A stretch of DNA of 64,000 bases from an uncultured Draconibacterium sp. GTDB taxonomy: Bacteria > Bacteroidota > Bacteroidia > Bacteroidales > Prolixibacteraceae. The stretch spans positions 4,777,501 through 4,841,500 of the forward strand of contig NZ_OY782038.1 of the NCBI RefSeq assembly GCF_963677575.1, written 5' to 3'. A program made the position numbers and the translations under genes. A model generated the notes under the pieces. The model saw nothing but the letters and a program-made list of their open reading frames with translations. It was not told the origin of the DNA and ran no database searches. Every line of letters starts with the position of its first letter. The stretch's first letter is position 1. This document shows, piece by piece, positions 26,204 to 35,120 of the stretch.

Positions 26204-27886
26204 TTATTGTTTTACAAACTTAAAAAGGCCCCGGAAAGTTTTTGTATTCACTTCCGCATCGGTGAAAACTTCCAGAATTGTTGTTTTTTTTCTTGTTGGC
26301 GAATACAACTCCGTAATCGAGTTTTTTAATTCTGTTTCATTCTTAGCACTCAAATAATCCAGCCCAAATGTTAGGGCAATACCTTTTGCTTTGAATTTGT
26401 TTTCGGCATAAAAATGCTGTTGGAAAGCGGGTGATTCTCCTGGTCCTTTTATCAGGCTAAAAATATTTCCACCGCCGTTATTGATTACAATGATCCGAAG
26501 ATTTTCGCCAATGTAAATATTCCACAGGGCATTTGAATCGTAGAAAAACGACAAGTCGCCGATCAACACAGTATTAATTTTTTCAGAGGCAGACGCATAA
26601 CCCACAGCAGTTGACATCGGTCCATCGATTCCGCTGGTACCACGATTACTTAAAAAAGTGGTGTTGGTTGTCCAATCTGCAATTAAAGCATAACGCACCG
26701 GCGAACTGTTTCCCAAGTGCACAACTGAATTTTCGGGAATTGATTGGCAAATTTCCGCTATTACTTTCAAATCAGAAAACTGAGTTTTCCAAATATATTT
26801 GTCTCGCAATTCGTTTACCTGCTTTTCTTTGTTTTTCCAACGTTGCAAATATTCCTGTTGTTTCTCGCTTACTTCCGGAAGCATTTGCGAGAAAAAGGTT
26901 TTTGCATCGGTTTGTACCACTTCGGTAAGTGACTGGTAAGTATCGTAATGATCATTAGCCGGCGAAAGGTGCCAGTGTTGGGCAGCTCTGTTTTTTCTCA
27001 AAAACTGTTTTAATGCTTTCGAAACAATATGCCCGCCAAAAGTGATCAGAATATCCGGTTGAAAATCAGCAGGAACATCAGCTAAAATAGCTGCCATTAT
27101 TGTATCGATATTTCCGCAAAAACTTTCATTATTCAGGTTTGCCAGATGTTCTTTTAAAACAACGGCACCGGTTTTTTCAATAAACTCCGCTAAAAGTTTT
27201 TCCAGTTCCGTATCGGCATTTTGCTGCCCTGCCAAAATCAGCACTTTTTTTGCTGCATTCAACTCAGCAGCAAACTTACTCAGACTTGCTTTATCAAGGT
27301 ATAAAACTGATTCTTTAGCATCGATCGCTTTTATTGTCGGTAATTCTTCGTCCAGTAAATCATGCAACGGTTCCTCCAACGGAACATTAATATGCACTGG
27401 TGCTGGTTTCCCCGATACGGCTGCATTCAAACACTCATTTATTTCGCGTGCCGCTTGCCACAACTCAGTTTCCGATTCCTCCAATGGAAAGTTGTATTCT
27501 TTTTTTACAAAGTTCGAATAAATACCTTTCTGGTTGATGCACTGGTTTTCGATCTGGTCGATCCAGTATTCGGGACGATCGGCAGTGATCACGATTAGTG
27601 GTATATTTAAATAAAAAGCTTCAGCAACGGCAGGTGCATAATTCAATGTCGCCGTTCCTGAGCTGCAAACTATAGCAACAGGTTTGTTCAGCGCCTGTGC
27701 CAAACCCATGGCAAAATAAGCTGCACTGCGCTCGTCAACTACATTGCGGCAATTAAATAAACCACTTCCCACAAAAGTGTTAATCATTGGACCGTTTCTC
27801 GATCCGGGAGAAATAATCACGTCATGAATTCCCTTCTGATGAAGGAGAGCTGCCAGTTGTTGAACGTGTTTTTTAGTTGAGATCAT
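26204..27886 (-). CDS. menD: SEPHCHC synthase (thiamine-diphosphate enzyme)
   Basis: Condenses isochorismate and 2-oxoglutarate to SEPHCHC. From the ATG at 27886 (MISTKKHVQQL) it has 560 residues. The N-terminal domain has 'IISPGSRNGPMI' and 'DERSAAYFAMGLAQ' with the cofactor-activating Glu; the C-terminal domain has 'GNSSPVRYA', 'NRGTSGIDGPMSTAVG' and 'GDLSFFYDSNALW', the thiamine-diphosphate/Mg site. A 35-residue longer frame reaches back into menF and is not needed. With the shorter start the overlap with menF is 14 bp, fitting translational coupling. Confidence 0.95.
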   Translation of the reverse strand: MISTKKHVQQLAALLHQKGIHDVIISPGSRNGPMINTFVGSGLFNCRNVVDERSAAYFAMGLAQALNKPVAIVCSSGTATLNYAPAVAEAFYLNIPLIVITADRPEYWIDQIENQCINQKGIYSNFVKKEYNFPLEESETELWQAAREINECLNAAVSGKPAPVHINVPLEEPLHDLLDEELPTIKAIDAKESVLYLDKASLSKFAAELNAAKKVLILAGQQNADTELEKLLAEFIEKTGAVVLKEHLANLNNESFCGNIDTIMAAILADVPADFQPDILITFGGHIVSKALKQFLRKNRAAQHWHLSPANDHYDTYQSLTEVVQTDAKTFFSQMLPEVSEKQQEYLQRWKNKEKQVNELRDKYIWKTQFSDLKVIAEICQSIPENSVVHLGNSSPVRYALIADWTTNTTFLSNRGTSGIDGPMSTAVGYASASEKINTVLIGDLSFFYDSNALWNIYIGENLRIIVINNGGGNIFSLIKGPGESPAFQQHFYAENKFKAKGIALTFGLDYLSAKNETELKNSITELYSPTRKKTTILEVFTDAEVNTKTFRGLFKFVKQ

Positions 27887-28997
27887 TCTGTCGTATAGCT
27901 TCAATTGCCGATAACAAGGTTTTTGCTTTGTTGTTGGTCTCTTCCCATTCTTCTTCGGGAACCGACCGCGAAGTAATTCCGCCACCTGCATAAAGCATGT
28001 ATTTCTCGGGAATTATTTCCATGCAGCGCAAATTTACAAATAATCTTACTGAATCTTTAAGTTGCCACGGACCAAGAAAACCACTGTAGTATCGCCTGTC
28101 GTGTTTTTCGATGGTATGAATGAATTTGTCGGCTTTCGATTTTGGAAATCCACAAACCGCCGGAGTTGGATGCAATTCCGCAATAAAGTCTCCAAGACAG
28201 TCGTCCAGTTTCTTTTTTGCAAACAGAAAACTGGTAAACAGGTGTGCCACTTTTCCGCTTTCCAGTGTTTCCGGGCCGCGTGTGGTGTATCGGTGAATAT
28301 CAAACCGGTACAACAGATCAACCAGGTAGCGCGAAACAAACGCTTGTTCTTCAATGTCTTTGGTACTCCAGCCGTATTCAGTATCCGAAACACGGGGCTG
28401 CGTTCCGGCCAGCGAAACGGTTTCCATTAATTTGCCTTCTGACTTTAAAAGAATCTCGGGAGTTGCACCCATCCACAAACCGGCTTTTGGCAGATTTACC
28501 ATATACACAAAAGCATTTGGCGTTTGTTCGAATAACTGGGTGTACAATTTTCCCAACGATTCATTTTTTCGTTCTACCGGAATAATGCGCGACACAATGG
28601 CTTTTGCCAGCTTCGTATTTTTTATAGTGTTGACTGTTTGCTCAATGTCTGACAAATACTCGTCTTTCTCAATTACATAATGCGATGTGTAGTTCGTCTG
28701 TTCTTTCTGGCAAACTTTAACATCATCCATGTTCAGCTTGAGGATTTCCTCAATTCCCGTTTTGTAAATATCCGGTTTTAATAGAATCAGCGGTGTTTCC
28801 TTGCTGATGTGATAAGGCGCAAAAACAAATCCTTCCTGCCCGTTTAAGCGGCTCACCTCATTGGGATAAATCATCGCTTCCTGGCATGAAATAAGAAGCT
28901 CAAGCGTTTTATCGCCGGGCACAGACCAGAGGGCAAATGAGCAGTTTTTGGTAACGAGTTCGTCGATCAGATGTATTAATCTTTCGTTATCGGTCAT
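27873..28997 (-). CDS. menF: Isochorismate synthase
   Basis: A 374-residue chorismate-binding enzyme making isochorismate, the first step of menaquinone synthesis. The C-terminal core holds 'AKAIVSRIIPVE', 'LWMGATPEILLKSEGKLMETVSLAGTQP', 'HPTPAVCGFPKSKA' and 'YSGFLGPW', all diagnostic of MenF/EntC. It is a little shorter than E. coli MenF at the N-terminus, as usual for Bacteroidota. It overlaps the thioesterase gene upstream by 11 bp and menD downstream. Confidence 0.95.
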   Translation of the reverse strand: MTDNERLIHLIDELVTKNCSFALWSVPGDKTLELLISCQEAMIYPNEVSRLNGQEGFVFAPYHISKETPLILLKPDIYKTGIEEILKLNMDDVKVCQKEQTNYTSHYVIEKDEYLSDIEQTVNTIKNTKLAKAIVSRIIPVERKNESLGKLYTQLFEQTPNAFVYMVNLPKAGLWMGATPEILLKSEGKLMETVSLAGTQPRVSDTEYGWSTKDIEEQAFVSRYLVDLLYRFDIHRYTTRGPETLESGKVAHLFTSFLFAKKKLDDCLGDFIAELHPTPAVCGFPKSKADKFIHTIEKHDRRYYSGFLGPWQLKDSVRLFVNLRCMEIIPEKYMLYAGGGITSRSVPEEEWEETNNKAKTLLSAIEAIRQNDLN

Positions 28998-29436
28998 TCT
29001 TTTCAGTAATCATATTGGTAACACGTACAGATGAAATCAATCTCCCTTCTTCATTGCAAATATCAACATTCCACACATGCGTTTGTTTGCCCCGATGAAC
29101 GATTTTTGCAACCGCCAGCGCCTTACCTTTTTTTAATACGCCTGTGTGATTGCCGTTTACCATAATTCCGAGCACTTCATAAGTTTTCATATCAACCAAT
29201 AACATGCTGCCTAAACCGGCCAGTGTTTCGCCCATAGCCAGGTTGGCACCGCCGTGTAAAATACCTCCCGGACGCGAATTTTTAGCAGAAAGATCTAACA
29301 TTCCTTCAACTTGTCCTTCTGCAATTTTTGTGATCTCAATTCCGAGGCTCCCAACCAGCGTTTCCTTTATAGCCTGGTTGATTAATTCAACCGGCGTATC
29401 GAATGATAATTGTGTAAAATCCATAGTGCTATCCAA
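28987..29436 (-). CDS. menI: Hotdog-fold thioesterase, probable DHNA-CoA thioesterase
   Basis: A 149-residue PaaI/YdiI-type hotdog protein with 'NSRPGGILHGGANLAMGETLAGLGS', which carries the HGG turn and the catalytic Glu. First gene of the men operon, overlapping menF by 11 bp. In menaquinone synthesis DHNA-CoA must be hydrolysed before MenA acts, and YdiI-type proteins do this in E. coli; context supports the same job here, and the symbol rests on that. Start is MDSTMDF at 29436, with a second Met four codons on. Confidence 0.8.
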   Translation of the reverse strand: MDSTMDFTQLSFDTPVELINQAIKETLVGSLGIEITKIAEGQVEGMLDLSAKNSRPGGILHGGANLAMGETLAGLGSMLLVDMKTYEVLGIMVNGNHTGVLKKGKALAVAKIVHRGKQTHVWNVDICNEEGRLISSVRVTNMITEKNDR

Positions 29437-29609
29437 AAACGAGACTAAAATAACGGATAGTTTTCGAAAATTGCCAAAATGGGTTTTGTAATTTTTGTTT
29501 GTATTTCGATATTATGGTGATTCCGGACTAATTTAGCTACGGTATAATGTTAAACAGCTGCCATAATTTATTTACATTTGTTTTTCTAAATCAACTTAAA
29601 TGTAACCAA

Positions 29610-30368
29610 ATGAGTATTTCCAGAAGAAATTTCTTATACAAATCAACTGCAGGAGCAGTAGCAGCTGCAAGTATTTCGAGTATTGTTGCAGCGTGTGTTG
29701 CTGAACCGGAACAAAAGAAGGAATCAATTTTTGCGAAAGGTAACACGGTGTTGTTTCAGGGCGATTCGATAACCGATGCCGGGCGCGACAGACAAAATGA
29801 GTCGCCCAACCGGGCCTGGTCGTTCGGAAACGGTTATGCGCTTTTGGCAGCTTCACAACTATTAAATACCTATCCTGAAGAGCAGCTTACCATTTATAAC
29901 CGTGGTATCAGTGGAAACAAGGTTTTTCAACTGGCCGATCGTTGGGATAAAGATTGCCTGGAATTGAAACCGGATGTACTGAGTATTTTAATTGGTGTGA
30001 ATGATTACTGGCATACACGCGATGGTAATTACGACGGCACCATTGAGATTTACGAGAATGATTTCCGTGCATTACTGAAACGTACGCAGGAAGCTTTCCC
30101 CGGAATTAAGTTGGTTTTGTGCGAGCCATTTTATGTGTTGGAAACAAGTGCTGTTGACGAAACATGGATTGAGCCAATGCAACAATACCAGGTTGCTGCG
30201 AAAAAGATTTCAGACGAGTTTGAAACGATTTGGGTACCTTTTCAGAAAGTATTTGATGAGGCAATTAAACATGCGCCAGGAACCTACTGGACACCTGACG
30301 GAGTGCATCCATCAATGGCCGGTGCAGAATTGATGGCTGCGGCCTGGCTAAAAGCTGTTGGTGAATAG
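29610..30368 (+). CDS. Exported SGNH/GDSL hydrolase
   Basis: 252 residues from the ATG at 29610 (MSISRRNFLYKSTAG). The start carries a twin-arginine signal ('SRRNFL') and a hydrophobic stretch ending 'IVAACVAEP', so a Tat-exported lipoprotein is likely, with Cys as the anchor. Catalytic blocks of the SGNH fold are clear: block I 'FQGDSITDAG' (Ser), block III 'GVNDYW' (Asn), block V 'DGVHPSMAG' (Asp and His). Members act as esterases on polysaccharide acetyl groups or lipids; the substrate here is unknown. A longer frame starting at 29547 is less likely because the Tat motif would lie internally. Confidence 0.92.
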   Translation: MSISRRNFLYKSTAGAVAAASISSIVAACVAEPEQKKESIFAKGNTVLFQGDSITDAGRDRQNESPNRAWSFGNGYALLAASQLLNTYPEEQLTIYNRGISGNKVFQLADRWDKDCLELKPDVLSILIGVNDYWHTRDGNYDGTIEIYENDFRALLKRTQEAFPGIKLVLCEPFYVLETSAVDETWIEPMQQYQVAAKKISDEFETIWVPFQKVFDEAIKHAPGTYWTPDGVHPSMAGAELMAAAWLKAVGE

Positions 30369-30384
30369 AGAGAAAGAAATTCTC

Positions 30385-30440
30385 AATATCCAATATCCAA
30401 TTTTGAGTATGTGATTATTCTAAATTAGGTATTGGATATT
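30385..30440. terminator. Bidirectional terminator between the SGNH hydrolase and MATE genes
   Basis: AATATCCAATA (30385) pairs with TATTGGATATT (ending 30440), followed by a T-run on the plus strand. The two genes converge here. Confidence 0.55.
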
Positions 30441-30459
30441 TTTTATTTCCTAACCAATA

Positions 30460-31770
30460 CTAAACTTTCTTGCTTATTGGATTTAAAATTCTTTTTCGAT
30501 AGAGAAGAGCAAGTATTACTCCCCTCGAAAACATAAAAAGCAGCATTCCCATCCAAAGCGCATGATTATTCCAAACCGGATTTAAGAAATAGTAAACCGG
30601 TGCAAAAATCAGAAAAGTTGAAATTAACAGGCTGTTTCGCATGGGCCGCGATGCTGTTGCTCCAATATAAATCCCGTCCCAAATAAATGAGCCTACACTA
30701 GCAACCGGAATCAATACTATCCAAAACAGAAATTGTTGTGCACTTTCAATTACGTTTTTCTGGGAGGTGAGCAGTTTTAAAATGAGATTTGTTCCTGCGA
30801 GATAGAGTATTGTAAATAGAGCGGCTAATCCAAGTCCCCAGTAGAGTAGAAGCGTTACAACTTTTTTTAGATTCTGTATTTCTTTTGCTCCGATAAATTT
30901 TCCCACAAGCGCTTCTCCGGCAAAGGCAAAGCCATCAATAAAAAAGGAGAAGAACATTAAGAACTGAAGAAGGATTGAATTAACGGCAAGTATGGTGTCG
31001 TTGATGCTGGCTGATTTCGAGGTGAAAAATGTAAATACAACTATTATACAAAAGCTGCGGATGAAAATATCTGTGTTTACCTTAAAGAAATTCGTCATGA
31101 ACTTTAGGTCCATCACACCGGCTTTTGTAACCAGCGGGAGCATTTTACGGTATTTTTTGTACAACAGAAAAATTGCGGTCAGTAATCCGGCGTACTGCGA
31201 AATTACTGTTCCAAGTGCTACTCCGTCGGATTTCATTTTTAAGCCAAAAACAAAAAATACACTGAGCAGAATATTTACAACGTTAACCAAAATGGCAATA
31301 ATCATAGGGTAGCGTGCATTTTGCATGCCCAGAAACCATCCGCTGAAAACAAACAGACTTAACGTTGCAGGAGCCGCCCAAATTCGTATTCTGAAATATT
31401 CGTTTGCCAAAGTCTCTACTTCGGGACTACCGCCAATTAATTTAAAACTTCCCCAGGCAATAGGGGATTGGAGCAGCAAAATAATAACACTTACTGATAG
31501 TGTTAAAAGCAATGCACGTATTAATATGGTTATTGCTTCGGCCGATTTTTTTTCGCCAAAAGCCTGTGCCGTGAAACCGGAAGTACTCATTCGAAGAAAG
31601 CCAAATCCCCAGTAAATGAAATTAAATATTACACTTCCCAGCGAAATTGCACCAATGTATACCTCTGATCCGAGATGCCCCATCAGAGCCAAATCGATTA
31701 ATCCCAACAGCGGAACAGTAATGTTGCTGATGATATTGGGAACGGCAAGTTTTAAAATGCTTCTATTCAT
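30460..31770 (-). CDS. MATE-family efflux transporter
   Basis: 436 residues from the ATG at 31770 (MNRSILKLAVPNIISNIT); a start ten codons earlier is possible. About 12 membrane helices with the internal repeat of MATE proteins: 'PNIISNITVPLLGLIDLALMGHLGSEVYIGAISLGSVIFNF' opens the first half and 'FFIDGFAFAGEALVGKFIGAKE' the second. This resembles the DinF-like branch. It exports cationic drugs or toxic metabolites by H+ or Na+ antiport; the substrate is not predictable. Confidence 0.9.
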   Translation of the reverse strand: MNRSILKLAVPNIISNITVPLLGLIDLALMGHLGSEVYIGAISLGSVIFNFIYWGFGFLRMSTSGFTAQAFGEKKSAEAITILIRALLLTLSVSVIILLLQSPIAWGSFKLIGGSPEVETLANEYFRIRIWAAPATLSLFVFSGWFLGMQNARYPMIIAILVNVVNILLSVFFVFGLKMKSDGVALGTVISQYAGLLTAIFLLYKKYRKMLPLVTKAGVMDLKFMTNFFKVNTDIFIRSFCIIVVFTFFTSKSASINDTILAVNSILLQFLMFFSFFIDGFAFAGEALVGKFIGAKEIQNLKKVVTLLLYWGLGLAALFTILYLAGTNLILKLLTSQKNVIESAQQFLFWIVLIPVASVGSFIWDGIYIGATASRPMRNSLLISTFLIFAPVYYFLNPVWNNHALWMGMLLFMFSRGVILALLYRKRILNPISKKV

Positions 31771-31970
31771 TTTTTGCGAATGAGGTGGCAAAGGTAGCAT
31801 TATTGATAAAGCTATTAAATGGATAGAAGTAAATAAATATTTCTGCTTCTCTTTTTTTCTTTCAGCCTTGGTTTTTAGCCTGCTTTTATGGTTTAATTCC
31901 TTGAAATTCTGTATTTATTAATTCCTTCTATGAACAATAAAGGATTTCAATGTGTTTTATTATTCGAAGA

Positions 31971-32002
31971 TTTGGAATAATTCTAAATAGCGTATACTTT
32001 TG
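31971..32002 (+). promoter_or_regulatory. Bacteroidota-type promoter of the Mn-type SOD gene
   Basis: TTTG (31971-31974), 20 bp, TACTTTTG (31995-32002): a near-perfect match to the TTTG-N(19-21)-TAnnTTTG consensus, 43 bp before the start codon. Confidence 0.7.
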
Positions 32003-32045
32003 CTAATAAGAAATAAGAATATTTAAATCTTTTAAATAATATAAA

Positions 32046-32645
32046 ATGGCATTTGAATTACCAAAATTAGGATACGATTACACGGCACTGGAGCCACATA
32101 TTGATGCAAGAACAATGGAAATCCATCACAGTAAGCACCATGCTGGTTATACTAATAACCTGAACGGAGCAGTTGAAGGAACTGATCTTGCAGTAAAATC
32201 GATAGAAGAAATTTTAAGTGGAGTGTCAGGTCAATCAACTGCGGTACGTAACAATGGTGGTGGTTTTTTTAACCACAATTTGTACTGGGAAGTAATTGCA
32301 CCGGGGGGTGCACCGGCTCCGGAAGGAGTTTTATTAGACGCAGTAAATGATTCATTTGGAAGCATAGAAAATTTTCAGGAAGCCTTCACCAAGGCAGCTT
32401 TGACTCGCTTTGGGTCGGGTTGGGCATGGTTGGTTCTTCAAAACAATAAGCTGGTGGTTTCGTCTACGCCCAATCAGGATAATCCGCTGATGGATGTGGC
32501 CGAAGTTCAGGGAACTCCAATTTTGGGGATCGATGTATGGGAACATGCATATTACCTGAACTACCAAAACAGACGTCCGGATTATGTGAATGCATTCTGG
32601 AATCTCATCAACTGGGATGAAGTCGCCAGGCGGTTTAAAGGTTAG
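32046..32645 (+). CDS. sodA: Superoxide dismutase, manganese type
   Basis: 199 residues. Metal ligands His27, His77, Asp163 and His167 ('DVWEHAYY') are all in place. The outer-sphere Gln lies at position 144 in 'NQDNPL', and the region before the second His is 'GGGFFNHNLYW', both marks of Mn-dependent enzymes. It dismutates superoxide to O2 and peroxide in the cytoplasm (no signal peptide). It has its own promoter and terminator and is followed 257 bp later by a second, Fe-type SOD gene. Confidence 0.93.
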   Translation: MAFELPKLGYDYTALEPHIDARTMEIHHSKHHAGYTNNLNGAVEGTDLAVKSIEEILSGVSGQSTAVRNNGGGFFNHNLYWEVIAPGGAPAPEGVLLDAVNDSFGSIENFQEAFTKAALTRFGSGWAWLVLQNNKLVVSSTPNQDNPLMDVAEVQGTPILGIDVWEHAYYLNYQNRRPDYVNAFWNLINWDEVARRFKG

Positions 32646-32662
32646 TTGATTTTTGGTTTTTT

Positions 32663-32689
32663 CCCCGGGGCAGAGGCTCCGGGGTTTTT
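32663..32689 (+). terminator. Terminator after the Mn-type SOD gene
   Basis: CCCCGG (32663-32668) pairs with CCGGGG (32679-32684), followed by TTTTT, 18 bp past the stop. Confidence 0.75.
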
Positions 32690-32902
32690 ATTGCTCCATT
32701 TTACTTATTTATGTTAAGTTTTTGGCCGAAAGGACATAAGCAAGAGGCTATATTTGATAGGCTTGAATGGTGATTTTTGTTCGCTTAAATATTATTTAAA
32801 CTCCTTCCAAATTAAAGAAACAACTAATCTTTTTTGCTCCAAAAATGTTGTATCTTTAGAAATCAAAAAAATCAAATTAACAATCTTTAAACAAGAAGAA
32901 TT

Positions 32903-33481
32903 ATGGCATTTAGTTTACCAAAACTTCCATATGCAAATAATGCATTGGAACCAGTAATAAGTGAAAAGACAATCGAGTTCCACTACGGAAAACACCACCA
33001 GGCTTATGTGAATAACGTAAATAACCTGATTGAAGGAACCGAGTTTGAAAATGCAAGTTTGGAGGACATTATTAAAAAAGCCGAAGGCGGTATTTTTAAT
33101 AACGGAGCTCAGGTTTGGAATCACACATTTTATTTTATGCAATTTAGTCCTGATGGATGTAAAGAACCAAAAGACGAATTAAAAGCGGCTATCGATGCTA
33201 AATTCGGATCGTTCGATGCTTTTAAAGAAGCTTTCTCAAAAGCAGCTGCTACTTTGTTTGGCTCGGGTTGGGCTTGGTTGGTAGTTAATGAAAAAGGCGA
33301 GTTGGAAATCGTTCAAACCAGCAATGCAGGAAACCCATTGCGCGATGGGAAAAAGCCACTACTAACTTGCGATGTTTGGGAACATGCATACTACCTGGAT
33401 AAACAAAACGCACGTCCCGCTTATGTTGCTGATTTCTGGAAAATTGTAGACTGGAAAGTTGTTTCAGAACGCTTTGCTTAA
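32903..33481 (+). CDS. sodB: Superoxide dismutase, iron type
   Basis: 192 residues with ligands His27, His74, Asp157 and His161. Here the active-site Gln is Gln70 in 'NNGAQVWNHTFYF', and the position used by Mn enzymes is Ala142 ('NAGNPL'): the Fe-type arrangement, as in E. coli SodB. Function is the same as that of the neighbour but with another metal, so the pair could cover changing iron or manganese supply. About half the residues seem shared with the first SOD, so they are old paralogues, not a recent duplication. Own upstream region with TATCTTTA near 32859. Confidence 0.93.
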   Translation: MAFSLPKLPYANNALEPVISEKTIEFHYGKHHQAYVNNVNNLIEGTEFENASLEDIIKKAEGGIFNNGAQVWNHTFYFMQFSPDGCKEPKDELKAAIDAKFGSFDAFKEAFSKAAATLFGSGWAWLVVNEKGELEIVQTSNAGNPLRDGKKPLLTCDVWEHAYYLDKQNARPAYVADFWKIVDWKVVSERFA

Positions 33482-33491
33482 TAAGTAGAAA

Positions 33492-33596
33492 ATGAGTACG
33501 GAAAAAGTTTTGGCGGCTATGCAAGCTGCCGGAAAACCTATGAAGGCCGAAGAAAAAATTGTGTCACCAAAACGATGCTTTTGGGAACCAAAATAA
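33492..33596 (+). CDS. Short ORF (34 aa), probable internally deleted winged-helix regulator remnant
   Basis: The ATG 11 bp after the sodB stop opens 34 codons: MSTEKVLAAMQAAGKPMK at the start and VSPKRCFWEPK at the end. These two blocks resemble, from memory, the ends of a family of roughly 60-residue bacterial winged-helix proteins (start like 'VLxAMKxAGKPxKxGEIA', end like 'EGKIVSPKRCYWEP'); the middle, which would hold the helix-turn-helix, is missing in frame. A terminator follows directly, so it is on the sodB transcript. Either a decayed gene or a retained short peptide. Confidence 0.55.
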   Translation: MSTEKVLAAMQAAGKPMKAEEKIVSPKRCFWEPK

Positions 33597-33604
33597 AGGA
33601 AACA

Positions 33605-33635
33605 AAAAACGGGATTTTTTAAATCCCGTTTTTTT
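33605..33635. terminator. Bidirectional terminator between sodB and xylE
   Basis: AACGGGATTT and AAATCCCGTT form a perfect stem with a three-base loop, flanked by A and T runs on both sides; it serves the converging genes on each strand. Confidence 0.85.
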
Positions 33636-33652
33636 ATCGTTTCAACTAAAAA

Positions 33653-35029
33653 CTATTTCTTCCAGAGACTTTCCATCTCCTCTAAAGTTTTTCCTTTTGT
33701 TTCGGGTACCATCTTCCACACGAAGAAGAACGATAGTAAACTCATTAATCCATAAAAACCATAAGTTACAGCCCCGCTAAACTCCATCATGGCCGGATAG
33801 GTTGATGAAATAAAGTAGTTAGCTGCCCATTGAGCAACAACTGCAATTGCAACTGCACGACCACGAATTTTATTCGGGAATATTTCTGAAATAAGAACCC
33901 AGCAAATTGGTCCCCACGACATCATAAATGAAGCCGTATAAACAATAATGAATACCAGTGTGCTGGTCCCAATAATTTCAAAAAAGGCTAAGCCTGCTAT
34001 GGCAAACATTCCAACAGCCATCCCAATTGATCCTACCATCAATAATGGTTTGCGTCCCCATTTGTCAACCGTTAATATAGCCACAACGGTAAAAACAACG
34101 TTCACCAATCCCATTACAATGGTCTGTAACATCGACGCGTCTTTAGCCGCTCCCATACTTTCGAATATACGTGGAGCGTAATATAACGCCACATTAATTC
34201 CTACAAATTGCTGAAATACAGAAAGCAGAATACCGATAATAATCACCAGTTTTCCGTACGACCATAATTTGCCTGAATGGCTTTCAACGGTGGCTTTAAT
34301 ATCGTTAAGAATTTCTTTTGCCCTGCTTTTTCCATTAATTTTTTCAAGAATAACAAGAGCTTCACTATCTTTTTGTTTCAAGGTGAGGTAGCGAGGTGTT
34401 TCGGGAACGAAAAACAGTAAAATTCCAAATAGACCTGCAGGTATCGCTTCCGACAAGAACATTCTTCTCCACCCGATTTCGTTGATCCAATCTAATGATT
34501 GACCGTTAGCAATTCCCCAGTTAACAAAGTATACCACCAACATTCCAAAGATGATGGCAAACTGGTTTATCGAAACTAAGCGACCGCGAATATCTTCAGG
34601 TGCAATTTCACCAATATACATGGGAACTATAGCCGATGCCATACCAACGCCAATTCCTCCAATTATACGGTAAACATTAAACATGTATAACAGCCCCAAA
34701 GTGGCCTGGCCTTTTTCGAAAAATAAAGTTTCGGGATAACCGGAACCCAGCGCTGATATAAAGAAAAGCAGAGCGGCGATCATCAGCGATTTTCTACGGC
34801 CAATTTTTAATGCAAAAATACCCGATATTCCGCCACCAATAATACAGCCAATTAGGGCACTCGAAATGGTTAAGCCATGAATTAGAGTACTTAAGCCCTG
34901 GCTGTCGATAAGGAAAGCTTGTACCGATTTTTCGGCACCGGAAATTACTGCAGTATCGTAACCAAAGAGCAATCCTCCGAGTGTTGCCACAAAGGTTATA
35001 ATCAGTATATATGCTTTATTGTTCTTCAT
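33653..35029 (-). CDS. xylE: Sugar:proton symporter of the MFS (xylose transporter)
   Basis: 458 residues, 12 membrane helices. Sugar-porter marks are present: 'GYDTAVISGAE' in helix 1, 'GRRKSLMIAALLF' between helices 2 and 3, 'PRYLTLKQKDSEAL' ('PESPR-like' motif) after helix 6, 'QQFVGINVALYYAP' in helix 7 and 'PETKGKTLEEMESLW' at the end. It imports D-xylose with H+, inferred from its place after xylA and xylB in the operon. A hairpin between xylA and this gene may lower its expression relative to the enzymes. Confidence 0.93.
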   Translation of the reverse strand: MKNNKAYILIITFVATLGGLLFGYDTAVISGAEKSVQAFLIDSQGLSTLIHGLTISSALIGCIIGGGISGIFALKIGRRKSLMIAALLFFISALGSGYPETLFFEKGQATLGLLYMFNVYRIIGGIGVGMASAIVPMYIGEIAPEDIRGRLVSINQFAIIFGMLVVYFVNWGIANGQSLDWINEIGWRRMFLSEAIPAGLFGILLFFVPETPRYLTLKQKDSEALVILEKINGKSRAKEILNDIKATVESHSGKLWSYGKLVIIIGILLSVFQQFVGINVALYYAPRIFESMGAAKDASMLQTIVMGLVNVVFTVVAILTVDKWGRKPLLMVGSIGMAVGMFAIAGLAFFEIIGTSTLVFIIVYTASFMMSWGPICWVLISEIFPNKIRGRAVAIAVVAQWAANYFISSTYPAMMEFSGAVTYGFYGLMSLLSFFFVWKMVPETKGKTLEEMESLWKK

Positions 35030-35059
35030 AAGTTGTTTTTCATTGGTTTATTAATAGGA

Positions 35060-35096
35060 AATAGTCCCGTTTCAAATATAATGAATCGGGACTATT
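35060..35096 (-). terminator. Hairpin between xylA and xylE (partial terminator or mRNA-stability element)
   Basis: AATAGTCCCG and CGGGACTATT form a 10-bp perfect stem (35060-35069, 35087-35096) extended by weaker pairs. On the minus strand it is followed by TTTCCTATTAATAAACC, a poor T-run, so partial termination or 3'-end protection of xylBA mRNA is likely. Confidence 0.6.
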
Positions 35097-35120
35097 GAAC
35101 GTTTTATTGAAAAACACTTA

